This document shows positions 52,915 through 62,200 of a stretch of DNA of 64,000 nucleotides, piece by piece (position 1 is the stretch's first letter; every line of letters begins with the position of its first letter). This DNA comes from Allomuricauda sp. ARW1Y1. Its GTDB lineage: Bacteria; Bacteroidota; Bacteroidia; Flavobacteriales; Flavobacteriaceae. The translations under genes and the position numbers were made by a program. The stretch covers positions 434,001-498,000 of the forward strand of contig NZ_JACBZU010000003.1 in assembly GCF_013407935.1 (NCBI RefSeq), given 5' to 3'. Under the pieces are notes generated by a model. It did not search any database, had not been told where the DNA came from, and worked only from the letters and a program-made list of their open reading frames with translations.

Positions 52915-53718
52915 TCAACTTATAACCATTCTCTCAGTAAAACGTCTTACAGGCGACTTTTGTTCATTTCGTTCTAACCAATCATTAAATAATTTCAATT
53001 CAGAAGCTCCGCAGTTAATCACATATTCAACACCCATGATTACAAGAACGAAATAATAAATTCCCGGTTCAATAAATAGGAAATCCAATTCGTGTAATAC
53101 CTCATAAGGTTTAGGGTTGAATACAGGATCTACAAACCGTACTTCCTCAGAATAAATTCTACGCTGACTATAAATCCATTGTTCCCCCTTTCCTAAACGG
53201 GCGTATTCACGTAATGGGTCCAGTTCAGGCATGTCAATGACTTCATTTAGATTCGACTGGTTATAACCCGCTTTTAATGCAAATAATTCCAGAGCCGTCT
53301 TGGCAAGGAAACGAGACATATGGTAATTATTACTTTCGGGCATATCCACAACTTCAAACATCAATCTATTGACCTTTTTGTTGCGTATTAAGTTAATCAC
53401 TTTGCTATCATCACCGCTAAAACCTAGACTGTTGCCATCCATATACATATCAAACCAGCCACCATCCTTGTGTGGAAATAATGTATTGTAGGGAATGCTT
53501 CGCCCTTTTTTGGACTTGATATTATTTCTAAATCTTACGTTTTGGAAATATTTCATCTCCAATAATGGCTTCTCAATTTTTATGGCAAAATATTGGTTGC
53601 ATTCGTCACACACCACACCGGGTCGAAGAATTAATTCTTTGTTGCCCAAAGACTCTGGAATAATATGCTGAACACTTGAAGATTTGTCGGACGGTTTTTT
53701 GCAAAAAATACAACGCAT
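52915..53718 (-). CDS. HNH endonuclease
   Basis: The protein has 267 residues. The nuclease domain is at the N-terminus: C-I-F-C (C3, C6), Q-H-I-I-P-E-S-L-G (catalytic His 18) and C-D-E-C-N (C37-C40 then Asn 41), the zinc-bound betabetaalpha-metal fold of the HNH_5 group. The C-terminal ~200 residues have no named domain and may recognise DNA or a partner. It is the last of a three-gene minus-strand set with the genes at 53730 and 54556 (gaps 11 and 4 bp). It is likely to be the effector of the set. Confidence 0.85.
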   Translation of the reverse strand: MRCIFCKKPSDKSSSVQHIIPESLGNKELILRPGVVCDECNQYFAIKIEKPLLEMKYFQNVRFRNNIKSKKGRSIPYNTLFPHKDGGWFDMYMDGNSLGFSGDDSKVINLIRNKKVNRLMFEVVDMPESNNYHMSRFLAKTALELFALKAGYNQSNLNEVIDMPELDPLREYARLGKGEQWIYSQRRIYSEEVRFVDPVFNPKPYEVLHELDFLFIEPGIYYFVLVIMGVEYVINCGASELKLFNDWLERNEQKSPVRRFTERMVIS

Positions 53719-53729
53719 ATTTCATAAAT

Positions 53730-54551
53730 TTAAAACAAGCTAGTTTGTATTTCAATATCCGGAGTGAAAGTGCCAATTATCAAAAACGGATTTTTAGAGC
53801 GATAGTGAAATGCCTTGGTTGTGCCTAAATACAAATGCAAGTCTTTTTTCAAAGCAAAATAATCGAAGTATTTCTGTTTCACTTTCTTAACGGCAATCGA
53901 TTCATTTCCTTCTGCTGCGGCAAGTGTGTTCCTATATAAGGCTCCGATTTCCCAATCTTCGATCATCATCGTACTTGACACCCCGTTTTCATCTTCTATA
54001 ACGTAAGAAAATTTATAAGGAAGTTTTGCTACCACCTCAAAGGGTTCTTCTTCCATTTCGAATAAATTTCCTTGTTCTTGCAGCGCTTTTTGTTCGTCCA
54101 ATTTTTTCTTATCCCATTCGGCCGAAACTTTCTCGACTTTGAAATCGGTTACCTTAGTAGGCTTAAAGACGGCAAGGGAAGTGCAAATGTCCTTATTGTG
54201 CGCTTCGGCTATCAGTACTTTTATATCGGTGTAAACATTTCCAAGAACAATTTTTTTGCGTTTGTACCAATTGCCCTTGGTATCTATTGTATTCAAAAGT
54301 GTAATCGGTGTGTCAATAGTGGCCGGACGAAAACTTTCAGGCCTAAAGTCCTTATCATTATTTACAATATCTAATTCAATCCACTGATATTTTGTATACT
54401 TTTCATTCTTTTTTAGCTTCCTAAACGGTATGGGATATAATCTTATCCAAGAACCATCCTCCAGGAACCCAGCAGTACAAACAAGCTCTCCATATTTTGC
54501 AGAAAGTGAAGGGTAGGTTTTTACTGTAATAAGAACTTTTGTAAGCGGCAT
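53730..54551 (-). CDS. Uncharacterised protein of the DUF488/HNH cassette
   Basis: The protein has 273 residues, soluble, without a recognised catalytic motif. The start K-V-L-I-T-V-K-T-Y-P-S-L-S-A-K-Y-G-E-L-V-C-T-A-G is conserved in character, followed by W-I-R-L-Y-P-I-P-F-R and a long charged middle. Proteins with this start (T-K-T-Y-P-x-x-S) accompany DUF488 genes in genomic islands, as far as I recall. Gaps of 4 bp upstream and 11 bp downstream indicate one operon. Its function is unknown; a nucleic-acid-binding role is a guess. Confidence 0.6.
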   Translation of the reverse strand: MPLTKVLITVKTYPSLSAKYGELVCTAGFLEDGSWIRLYPIPFRKLKKNEKYTKYQWIELDIVNNDKDFRPESFRPATIDTPITLLNTIDTKGNWYKRKKIVLGNVYTDIKVLIAEAHNKDICTSLAVFKPTKVTDFKVEKVSAEWDKKKLDEQKALQEQGNLFEMEEEPFEVVAKLPYKFSYVIEDENGVSSTMMIEDWEIGALYRNTLAAAEGNESIAVKKVKQKYFDYFALKKDLHLYLGTTKAFHYRSKNPFLIIGTFTPDIEIQTSLF

Positions 54552-54555
54552 TATT

Positions 54556-55440
54556 TTAAATATGCTTTAAATCGTATTCAAAATTTGAGGATTTGTGTAA
54601 TTTTTCGGCTAAGTGTGTTCTATGGCATTGACACGTATCGGCTTCAAAACAAGTAAGTGCAATTCGCCTATGTTTTTCCAATAAACCGAGTATAAAGTTT
54701 TGACTTTCGATAGTTTCCTTGAGTACGGTTTCCTTATAGTCATTAAAAAGTAAATCATAGTCTTCTTGCGTATTTAATTCACTTCTTTTACTGGAATCAA
54801 TACCTACATCCGGAATATGGATATACTCAATGCCCAATCGACTACAAAAACTGCTTAAAGTCCTTTTGCTAAATCCGAACTTCTGGCTCAAGGGATTTCT
54901 TCTGACGTCAATAAGAAGGTGGACATTGTTCTTTAATAATCTATTTAAGTATTCCTCCAATGAAATACCTTCATACCCAATGGTAAATAAAGCTTTGGAT
55001 TCATCATTAGGACGTGCATTTTCAACTCTTTCAAAAAATTTTTCTGGAAGAATTCTATCCGCTATGATACTATTGGTGGCATAATATGGGAAATTGATAT
55101 AGGTGTGTTTTGTAATGACATCCGTTTTCATCTTTCCGTATAGCTCGAAAGTTTCGTTGACAAACTGCTTATCTGTTGAGGTAAGCTCATTGTAATATTT
55201 CTTCTTTAGATTGAGCCTGTACGTTTTTTCTGATTCAAGTAACCAATCATGTTTTACCATAGCTGCCAAATCCGCTTTTAGGGAATACGAATAGCAGCCA
55301 TATCGATAAGGAACGAAATCATAGCTCGGTTCTTTCTGCATACGGGTCAACAAAAACATAAGTTTTTGAAGACGGGTGCTTTCCATTCCATCTTCAAACT
55401 TTTCTAGTAAGGCAAAAACCAACTTTCTTCGATAAAACAT
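54556..55440 (-). CDS. Panacea-like plus DUF488 fusion protein
   Basis: The protein has 294 residues in two parts. Residues 1-~125 (LVFALLEKFEDGMESTRLQK...Y-D-F-V-P-Y-R-Y-G-C-Y-S-Y-S-L) resemble the Panacea/SocA-like helical domain found in antitoxins and phage-defence proteins. Residues ~150-285 are DUF488: L-F-T-I-G-Y-E-G-I-S-L-E-E-Y, L-L-I-D-V-R-R-N-P-L-S-Q-K, and C-F-E-A-D-T-C-Q-C-H-R-T-H-L-A-E. The conserved C-F-E and C-H-R are the likely active site, of unknown chemistry. It is the first gene of the set. Confidence 0.75.
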   Translation of the reverse strand: MFYRRKLVFALLEKFEDGMESTRLQKLMFLLTRMQKEPSYDFVPYRYGCYSYSLKADLAAMVKHDWLLESEKTYRLNLKKKYYNELTSTDKQFVNETFELYGKMKTDVITKHTYINFPYYATNSIIADRILPEKFFERVENARPNDESKALFTIGYEGISLEEYLNRLLKNNVHLLIDVRRNPLSQKFGFSKRTLSSFCSRLGIEYIHIPDVGIDSSKRSELNTQEDYDLLFNDYKETVLKETIESQNFILGLLEKHRRIALTCFEADTCQCHRTHLAEKLHKSSNFEYDLKHI

Positions 55441-55491
55441 GGTGTAAAATTACTTATTAATAGCCAAAAAGATATATCAGGGTTATCCCAA

Positions 55492-55554
55492 ATGAATAGA
55501 CGTACTAGATGCAAACGTAGAATACTCATTTTGATTGTTGTCTCCGATGTATAA
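55492..55554 (+). CDS. Possible 20-residue peptide followed by a terminator
   Basis: ATG at 55492, TAA at 55552-55554. The product MNRRTRCKRRILILIVVSDV has a basic start and a short hydrophobic stretch. A strong terminator begins 3 bp later. It could be a leader peptide or small toxin-like product, or chance; no promoter is clear. Confidence 0.2.
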   Translation: MNRRTRCKRRILILIVVSDV

Positions 55555-55557
55555 TCA

Positions 55558-55581
55558 AGCGCCCTATTGGGCGCTTTTTTT
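55558..55581 (+). terminator. Rho-independent terminator on the plus strand
   Basis: AGCGCCC-TATT-GGGCGCT followed by seven T. No recognised plus-strand gene ends here; the genes to the left run the other way. It therefore marks the end of an unrecognised transcript from the gap 55441-55557, or it is left over from an earlier arrangement. Confidence 0.8.
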
Positions 55582-55683
55582 GTGGATAGGGAGAAGGAAG
55601 TCAGGGGTGGATTTTTGCCCGTTTTTCCGAGGGTTTACAAAGGTATGGGCGTATCTTGAAGGTAGAAAAATCAGCTAAAGGGA

Positions 55684-56133
55684 ATGCAGCTTCAGGCAAA
55701 CGAAATCAAGGTCAGTTACCAGGGTAAAATCCAAGCCAAATATTGGCACAAAATCAATTCATCCGAAGATGCAGCACAGTTACTTTCTGCCCATTGGGAT
55801 CAAGATACCATTTCCCTACATGAATCTTTTAAGGTGGTTCTTTTGAACAATGGCAACAAAGTAAAGGGCATTTACGAGGTTTCCAAAGGTGGGATTACAG
55901 GGACTTTGGTTGATCTCCGTATTTTGTTTGCTGTCATACTCAAGACCGTTTCAGTGGGGATAATTTTGGCTCACAATCATCCTAGCAGTACTTTAAAGCC
56001 TAGTGAAGCCGACCTCAAATTGACCAAAAAGATTAAAGATGCCGCCAAATTCTTCGATGTACAAGTGCTAGATCATATCATATTGACTCCCGACGGCGGG
56101 TACTATAGCTTTGCGGACAATGGGGTTTTGTGA
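55684..56133 (+). CDS. radC: RadC-like JAB-domain protein
   Basis: The protein has 149 residues. The JAB metalloprotease-like motif is complete: A-H-N-H-P-S-S-T (H97, H99, S101) with P-S-E-A-D (D110). Proteins of this length are common on Bacteroidota genomic islands and often called RadC, though no repair role is proven. The N-terminal ~30 residues are unlike the housekeeping RadC. It is a single plus-strand gene between two minus-strand sets. Confidence 0.88.
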   Translation: MQLQANEIKVSYQGKIQAKYWHKINSSEDAAQLLSAHWDQDTISLHESFKVVLLNNGNKVKGIYEVSKGGITGTLVDLRILFAVILKTVSVGIILAHNHPSSTLKPSEADLKLTKKIKDAAKFFDVQVLDHIILTPDGGYYSFADNGVL

Positions 56134-56178
56134 ACGGTAGGGATTGCCCGCAAATTTATTTATTTCACGGGGTAAATT

Positions 56179-56973
56179 TTAGTCGTTCCAAATACAGCTT
56201 AAAATTGCTTTGTCTCCCAGTTGAATGCATTGTTCATAAAAACCAACTTCAGCATGCTTTTTCACATTAAAGTCATGTAAGAACCAATCCAATGCTTCAA
56301 TGGATTCGGGTTCATTCGGTAGTTGATGGCCATCGTAAAAATCCATTGCCACCGAATTTTCTGGCACATCCATGCCCTTAGGCACATATTGAAGCAAGAA
56401 ATCGTTAGAAAAGCTACTCCATTCGACTTTTCCTTCATTGCTAAAAATTATGGCTATAGGAAAATCTCCTAGCGAGAGATATTTTATGAGCGTAGAGGTA
56501 ATGGACGTTTGAAAAAAATCAGCCACCGATTTTATCAAATCCAAGTTGAAAATTTGTCCACCTACTTTTTCAATATATAGATGCGAAGGCATAAGCAATT
56601 CTGCCGCGAATTTGTTGGCTTGCTTTTCATGAGGGCCTTTAGCATACCACTCGCTTAGAGTTTTTTCATCATCATTGTGAACTTGATTGTTCAACAATTC
56701 CCTATGGAGCTCGAAATGGCCAATTTCATGGGCAATAACAAATCTTCTCTTTCCTTCATTGTAAATTTTATTGTCGTAGGAGATAATCGCTTCATTACCA
56801 TCAATCATTATTCTTCCTTGTGAACCATCTATGTTCAATGCTTTTATGTCAGTGACACCTCTGGAATAGGCAATGTCTTCACATGATAATGCAGTGGGGT
56901 CATTGATTAAGCCGCATTCTTGCAAAACCACCCTTGCTCTTTTAGAACCTATATCACTAGGAATTTCCTTCAT
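56179..56973 (-). CDS. ImmA/IrrE-family metallopeptidase
   Basis: The protein has 264 residues with the zinc motif H-E-I-G-H (H82, E83, H86) in F-V-I-A-H-E-I-G-H-F-E-L-H and the downstream E-x-x-A-N-x-F-A-A-E-L-L-M-P, both typical. ImmA-type proteases cut repressors on mobile elements to switch genes on, and IrrE does so after DNA damage. Here the substrate may be the unknown protein at 56957, its neighbour, or a regulator elsewhere. It overlaps that gene by 17 bp. Confidence 0.92.
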   Translation of the reverse strand: MKEIPSDIGSKRARVVLQECGLINDPTALSCEDIAYSRGVTDIKALNIDGSQGRIMIDGNEAIISYDNKIYNEGKRRFVIAHEIGHFELHRELLNNQVHNDDEKTLSEWYAKGPHEKQANKFAAELLMPSHLYIEKVGGQIFNLDLIKSVADFFQTSITSTLIKYLSLGDFPIAIIFSNEGKVEWSSFSNDFLLQYVPKGMDVPENSVAMDFYDGHQLPNEPESIEALDWFLHDFNVKKHAEVGFYEQCIQLGDKAILSCIWND

Positions 56974-57364
56974 TTTTTAAATCTTCCTTAAGCTCTCTAA
57001 CTAAGTCCATAAACCTTCTGTCCTTTAGCATTTCTTCTTTATCCTGTTCTGTTATCCTCTCAAATTTACTGAATAGCTGCGGCGCTAATTTTTGGTATTT
57101 TGGTTGGGCTAGCAAATCTTCCACAAATTGATTTTTCCCAATTTCATTGATTAGAGATTCTAAAATTTCTTTTGCTTTAGCTTTAAGACTTTGCTGCATT
57201 TCTGATTTTGCCGTAGTGTTTAACCTTCTGATGTACATGATATGCTTATCGAACTCACGATTAGGATTTTCCTCCACATAACTTAAAATATCATCGTCTG
57301 GCAGCATTATTATAGCTTCCTCAAAAAGTTCAGAAAGTCTCTTTATGATTTCCGTATTATTCAT
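56957..57364 (-). CDS. Unknown helical protein between sigma-like and ImmA genes
   Basis: The protein has 135 residues, highly charged and helical (IIMLPDDDILSYVEENPNRE; then KSEMQQSLKAKAKEILESLI). No family is recognised. Overlaps of 4 bp with the sigma-like gene upstream and 17 bp with the protease gene downstream tie the three together. It could act as an anti-sigma factor and be the target of the protease, but this is inference from context only. Confidence 0.6.
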   Translation of the reverse strand: MNNTEIIKRLSELFEEAIIMLPDDDILSYVEENPNREFDKHIMYIRRLNTTAKSEMQQSLKAKAKEILESLINEIGKNQFVEDLLAQPKYQKLAPQLFSKFERITEQDKEEMLKDRRFMDLVRELKEDLKNEGNS

Positions 57365-57975
57365 TTTGTAAGTTTAATGGATTGTGTTGAAACGTAGTCT
57401 CTAACCTTATTTTTCATACGGTCGGTAACCTTGTATAACTTCTTTCGTTCCCATCCTGTTTCTGCACAAATCTCATCGTTAGTTTTTCTATCCATGATCA
57501 GCAGCAGTAGGGTTTCCATATCAGGGTTTCCATCTATTGCCTGTAAAACTGTATTTAACTGGTCTTCATAAAATTTTTCCCGCTCCTTTATTTCCAGTTC
57601 CTCATCAAAAACCTCATCAAATAGATAAGCAACGTCCTCAAATTGGGTGGTGGATTTCGTAATGGCATCATTATTAGAAGTCCCTTTCATATACTTACGT
57701 ACCTTTTCCGATATCAAACTTCCGATTATCCGTGAAAATTGTTCGGAAAAGGAATATTCTTCTTTCCATTCCCAGATACCATCATATAGTTTGTCAATGG
57801 CCGCCTTTACATAGTAGTCGAATGGAGAAACCCCCAGTTCTTTTTGACTATGACATCCATATTTAGTTTTACCTTTCACCCGATAATCAATCAACCGTCT
57901 TGCCTTTTCAAGGGCAATTCGCCATTCCTCCTCGTTTAACTCGGTCAGTCTTTGTTTTGTACTCTTTTTATTCAT
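57361..57975 (-). CDS. Sigma-factor-like regulator
   Basis: The ATG at 57975 gives 204 residues. The C-terminal ~60 residues are like sigma region 4: M-E-T-L-L-L-L-I-M-D-R-K-T-N-D-E-I-C-A-E-T-G-W, then K-K-L-Y-K-V-T-D-R-M-K-N-K-V. The first half (ARRLIDYRVKGKTKYGCHSQ...A-A-I-D-K-L-Y-D-G) is like region 2 of phage-type or ECF sigma factors, although divergent. It is the first gene of the trio. Targets are unknown. Confidence 0.6.
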   Translation of the reverse strand: MNKKSTKQRLTELNEEEWRIALEKARRLIDYRVKGKTKYGCHSQKELGVSPFDYYVKAAIDKLYDGIWEWKEEYSFSEQFSRIIGSLISEKVRKYMKGTSNNDAITKSTTQFEDVAYLFDEVFDEELEIKEREKFYEDQLNTVLQAIDGNPDMETLLLLIMDRKTNDEICAETGWERKKLYKVTDRMKNKVRDYVSTQSIKLTK

Positions 57976-58124
57976 CAAAAGCCGCTTTATTCTAGATTAA
58001 CTGAAATATGAGATTTTTTTCCTTTCTGGGGTAACATTGAAAAAGTTCAGTTAATAAATAAGTGAAGCCGCAAAATGCTTCAAATCATAAATTTAACTTT
58101 TTTGTTTAACTAAATTTTTTTGTT

Positions 58125-58490
58125 ATGGAAAATCCAAAATTCCAAATTTTTAAGGACACAGCGGATGAATTTCGCTTTAGATTGAGAGCCAGAAATGGTG
58201 AGATTATTTTGCACAGTAGTGAGGGCTACTTCTCAAAACAGGGCTGTCAGAATGGTATTAGTTCGGTAAAAATAAATGCGCCGTACGACAGTCGTTATAG
58301 CCGAAATACAAGTGTGAATGAAAAATATTACTTTGTGTTGAAAGCCGCTAATGGAGAACCACTGGGAATGAGTGAAATGTACAACTCAAGTTCGGCCCGT
58401 GAAAACGGGATTTCAGCAGTTAAGCGGGATGCACCAAATGCGCCTATTGAAGATTTAACCGTATCTAAGAGTTCATTTAGTCGATGGTGA
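58125..58490 (+). CDS. YegP-like protein with two DUF1508 repeats
   Basis: The protein has 121 residues and two copies of the DUF1508 unit: F-R-F-R-L-R-A-R-N-G-E-I-I-L-H-S-S-E-G-Y and Y-Y-F-V-L-K-A-A-N-G-E-P-L-G-M-S-E-M-Y, each followed by (Q/E)-N-G-I-S-(S/A)-V-K. The family is widespread, small and without known function. It is divergent from the sigma-like gene, with 149 bp between the starts, and may be its target. Confidence 0.88.
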   Translation: MENPKFQIFKDTADEFRFRLRARNGEIILHSSEGYFSKQGCQNGISSVKINAPYDSRYSRNTSVNEKYYFVLKAANGEPLGMSEMYNSSSARENGISAVKRDAPNAPIEDLTVSKSSFSRW

Positions 58491-58512
58491 AATACTCTGT
58501 GGTCGATTAATG

Positions 58513-58552
58513 CAGGCTGGCTTTGTTCTAAAATAGACAAAAAACCAGCCTG
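58513..58552. terminator. Stem-loop between convergent genes
   Basis: CAGGCTGG (58513-58520) and CCAGCCTG (58545-58552) are perfect 8-base arms around a 24-base loop with CTTT/AAAA beside the stem. It lies between the end of the yegP-like gene and the end of the opposing 58611 gene. The loop is long for a normal terminator and there is no clear T-run, so the role is uncertain. Confidence 0.35.
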
Positions 58553-58610
58553 TATTGCCGTTTTGTAGGCGCGAGACCTTAATATAATAGGAATCTGGCT
58601 ATCGGTTCCT

Positions 58611-58883
58611 TTATTTTCCTAAAGTTTTCATCCGCTCAAAAACGGCTTTTTCTTCAGGTGTCAACATGATACCCGAAATTTGCTTGGCCGTAACCACAAA
58701 ACCAATAACCGCTTCCCTGTTCTTAAATTTTGGGTTAAACTTGCCTCGAGTTGAAAACAAAATATTGACTCCTTCTACGCCAACTTCTTCCAATGCCTCA
58801 TAAATCTCGTTGATCAGACTAGGAGCTATTTGTGGAGCATCATTTATCAGGCGTTCAATATCATCTTTAGAAAACTTACGCAT
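58611..58883 (-). CDS. Hypothetical protein (90 aa) divergent from the XRE gene
   Basis: The protein has 90 residues with helical ends (DDIERLINDAPQIAPSLINE; then T-P-E-E-K-A-V-F-E-R-M-K) and a short beta middle (V-N-I-L-F-S-T-R-G-K-F). No family is recognised. The gene starts 62 bp from the XRE gene on the opposite strand and shares its promoter/operator region. It may be a partner of the restriction system. Confidence 0.6.
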   Translation of the reverse strand: MRKFSKDDIERLINDAPQIAPSLINEIYEALEEVGVEGVNILFSTRGKFNPKFKNREAVIGFVVTAKQISGIMLTPEEKAVFERMKTLGK

Positions 58884-58905
58884 TCCATAAAAGTAAATGT
58901 TTTAT

Positions 58906-58927
58906 TAGATTTGACATATCTTGTCAA
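58906..58927 (+). promoter_or_regulatory. -7 element overlapped by an operator of the restriction controller
   Basis: TAGATTTG (58906-58913) is an exact TAnnTTTG. TTGACA-N5-TGTCAA (58911-58927) is a perfect 6-5-6 inverted repeat that overlaps its end, and lies 18 bp before the XRE start. This is the arrangement of a C-protein operator that regulates restriction genes by autoregulation. Confidence 0.65.
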
Positions 58928-58945
58928 GAATTTTATCGGCAAATT

Positions 58946-59236
58946 ATGGAGCTTGGTGAATTGATTAAATCAGCTAGGGAAGGAAAGGGATTATTGATGC
59001 GAGAGCTTGCAGCCAATATCGAGGTAGATATTGCCCAAATAAGTCGATTTGAAAAAGGGGATAGAAGGCCTACAAAAGAGCAAATCTTAAAATTAATCGA
59101 TGTATTGGAACTTGACAAAGAAGAAGTGCTGACGCTTTGGCTCAGCAACAAAATTATCAACGATGTAGAAGGGGAGGAGGTTGCCTTGCAAGCACTTAAA
59201 CTGGCACAGAACAGAATAAAAAAACGAAAGCACTAA
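58946..59236 (+). CDS. XRE-family controller protein of the restriction system
   Basis: The protein has 96 residues. The helix-turn-helix is L-I-K-S-A-R-E-G-K-G-L-L-M-R-E-L-A-A-N-I, then V-D-I-A-Q-I-S-R-F-E-K-G-D-R-R-P-T-K-E-Q. The C-terminus (about 60-96) is helical, E-E-V-x-x-L-Q-A-L-K-L-A-Q-N-R. It lies 8 bp upstream of the nuclease-methylase gene with an operator in front, so it probably acts like a C protein that delays restriction after entry to a new host. Confidence 0.85.
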   Translation: MELGELIKSAREGKGLLMRELAANIEVDIAQISRFEKGDRRPTKEQILKLIDVLELDKEEVLTLWLSNKIINDVEGEEVALQALKLAQNRIKKRKH

Positions 59237-59244
59237 CCAACTAT

Positions 59245-62200
59245 ATGCCAACATTTAACAGATTACTGGATAATTACAGAAAAATTGCATTTTCGGAACG
59301 GGACAAAGGCGACCGCTTCGAAAGGTTGATGGCCGCCTACTTGCAGACCGATCCTAAATATGCCGATCAATTTAAAAAAGTTTGGTTGTGGAATGAATTT
59401 CCGGGCCGAAGGGATTTGGGCGGAGGCGATACGGGCATCGATCTGGTGGCCCTGACCCATGATAATGATTATTGGGCCATTCAGTGCAAATGCTATGCGG
59501 AAAATACCACCATTGACAAAAAGGCCGTGGATAGTTTCCTTTCTACCTCCAGCCGAAAATTTAAGAATGACGATTTAAAGACGGTTTCCTTCGCCCATCG
59601 TTTATGGATCGATACGACAGGCAAACGTTGGGGCCGCAATGCGGAGGAAGCCATTCGAAATCAAAACATCCCCGTTTCAAGATTGGGTCTTTACCAGTTG
59701 GAAGAGGCTCCCGTTCAATGGGAAAAGATTGACCAAGGCATTTCAGGGGTGGCGGCCCGGGAACCGAAATATGAGGTTCGTGACCACCAAAGAAATGCGT
59801 TGGAACTTACCCATACCCATTTTAAGGAGCATGATCGTGGCAAACTCATTATGGCCTGTGGTACGGGAAAGACATTTACGGCACTACGTATCGCCGAAAA
59901 TGAGACCAATGGCAACGGCCTGATTTTATTTTTGGTGCCGTCCATCGCACTTTTAGGGCAAACCTTAAGGGAATGGTTTGCCCAATCAATCAATCCGATC
60001 AACCCAATCTGTATTTGCTCGGATCCCGATATTTCAAAAAAGAAAAAGAAAGGGGAAGATGCCGATTTCTATAGTACCATAGATTTGGCCTTGCCTGCAT
60101 CAACGGATATTGCGAATATCAAAAGACAATTTGCACACTATAAGAAGCAGGGTAAAAAGGGCATGACGGTTGTTTTTTCAACGTATCAATCCATTGAAGT
60201 AATCGCAAATGCGCAGCAAGCTTTAAGAAGCAATTTGGGAAATGAAGCCATTTTTGATCTTATCATTAGCGATGAGGCACACCGAACCACTGGTGCTAAA
60301 TTGAGCGATGAGGAAGAATCGGCCTTTACAAAGGTGCATAACAATGATTTTATAGAGGCCAAAAAACGGCTCTATATGACGGCTACACCTCGCATGTATG
60401 ATCCGAAGGCGAAGGACAAGGCTGCCCAGGCAGATGCCGATTTATGGTCGATGGACAACATTGACCAATACGGCGAGGAGATTTACCGAATCGGATTTGG
60501 GGAAGCGGTACAAAAAAACCTTTTGACCGACTATAAAGTATTGATTTTGACGCTTAGCGATCAAGATGTGCCGCCTTCGGTTCAGCAAATGATCATGGAT
60601 GAGGAAAGGGAAATCAATGCCGACGATGCCTCAAAATTAATCGGATGTATAAATGCCCTGTCCAAACAGATGTTGGGCGATGATGGTTCTCTTAGGGAGG
60701 TAGATCCGGCACCAATGAAAAAAGCCGTGGCCTTTTGTTCGCGCATCAATCCCACGGCATATTCAAATGCAACGGCTTCTACGGTTATTGCCGAATATTT
60801 CAATACGGTATCGGACGAATATTTGGAGGCCCTGCCAAAAAAAGAACAGGAACAGCGAATAAGTACTGCCGCTAAACATATCGATGGTACAATGACCGCT
60901 CCAGAGCGGGATGAACTTTTGTCCTGGCTTAAGGAAGATAGTAAGGAGTGCCGCATTTTGACCAACGTACGTTGCTTGAGCGAGGGGGTCGACGTACCCT
61001 CCTTAGATGCCGTAATGTTTCTATCGGCCCGAAATTCAGAAGTAGATGTCGTACAATCTGTTGGAAGGGTTATGCGCCGTTCCGAGGGTAAAAAGTACGG
61101 CTATATAATAATACCTGTGGTAATCCCTTCCGACGTTGAACCGGAACATGCCTTGGACGACAACAAACGCTATGCCGTCGTCTGGACGGTACTGAACGCT
61201 CTACGCGCACACGATGACCGCTTTAATGCCACCATTAATAAGATTGACTTGAACAAAAAGCGTCCAAATCAGATATTGATTGGACGACCAGATGGCACTT
61301 TCGATGAAAACGGGAATTATGTAAATGAACTCGGCGAAAATTATAAGGCCAATGAAAAGATAAACCACCAATTTGCCATGCAATTTGAGGCATTGCAAAA
61401 TGTGCTTTATGCAAGGTTGGTTAAGAAAGTGGGCGATCGGCGCTATTGGGAACAATGGGCTACCAGCGTGGGGGACATTGCCAAACGTCAGCAAGAACGC
61501 ATTTCGTTTCTCATACAGGAGAAGACCGAACACAAAGCGGCCTTTGAAAACTTTCTAAAAGGCCTGCAGAGCAACATCAATTCTGCGATTACGGATAAGG
61601 AAGCCATTGAAATGCTCTCCCAGCACATGATTACCAAACCGGTATTTGAGGCACTTTTTGAGGGTTATTCCTTTGTGGACAACAATAGTATCTCTCAATC
61701 CATGCAGCATATGGTTGCCCTGTTGGAAGAAGGGGCTTTGGAAAAGGATACCAAGGATTTGAACAAATTCTACGAGTCGGTTCGTATGCGGGCCGCAGGG
61801 ATAGACAATGCCGAGGGCAAGCAAAAAATCATCATTGAATTGTATGATAAGTTCTTTAAGACGGCTTTCCCGAAAATGGTGGAACAATTGGGGATTGTAT
61901 ATACCCCCGTTGAAGTGGTGGATTTTATTCTGCACTCCGTAAACGATGTTCTTAAACAAGAATTTGATCAGACCATTTCAGATGAAAACGTACATGTATT
62001 GGATCCGTTCACCGGTACGGGCACCTTTATTACTCGATTGATTCAATCAGGACTTATCAAAAAGGGAGACCTACCACGCAAGTATGAAAGCGAGTTGCAT
62101 GCCAACGAGATAGTACTTTTGGCTTATTACATTGCCGATGTAAACATCGAAAACGCTTACCACGATGTAATAGGCCATGAAGGAAACTATGTGCCTTTTG

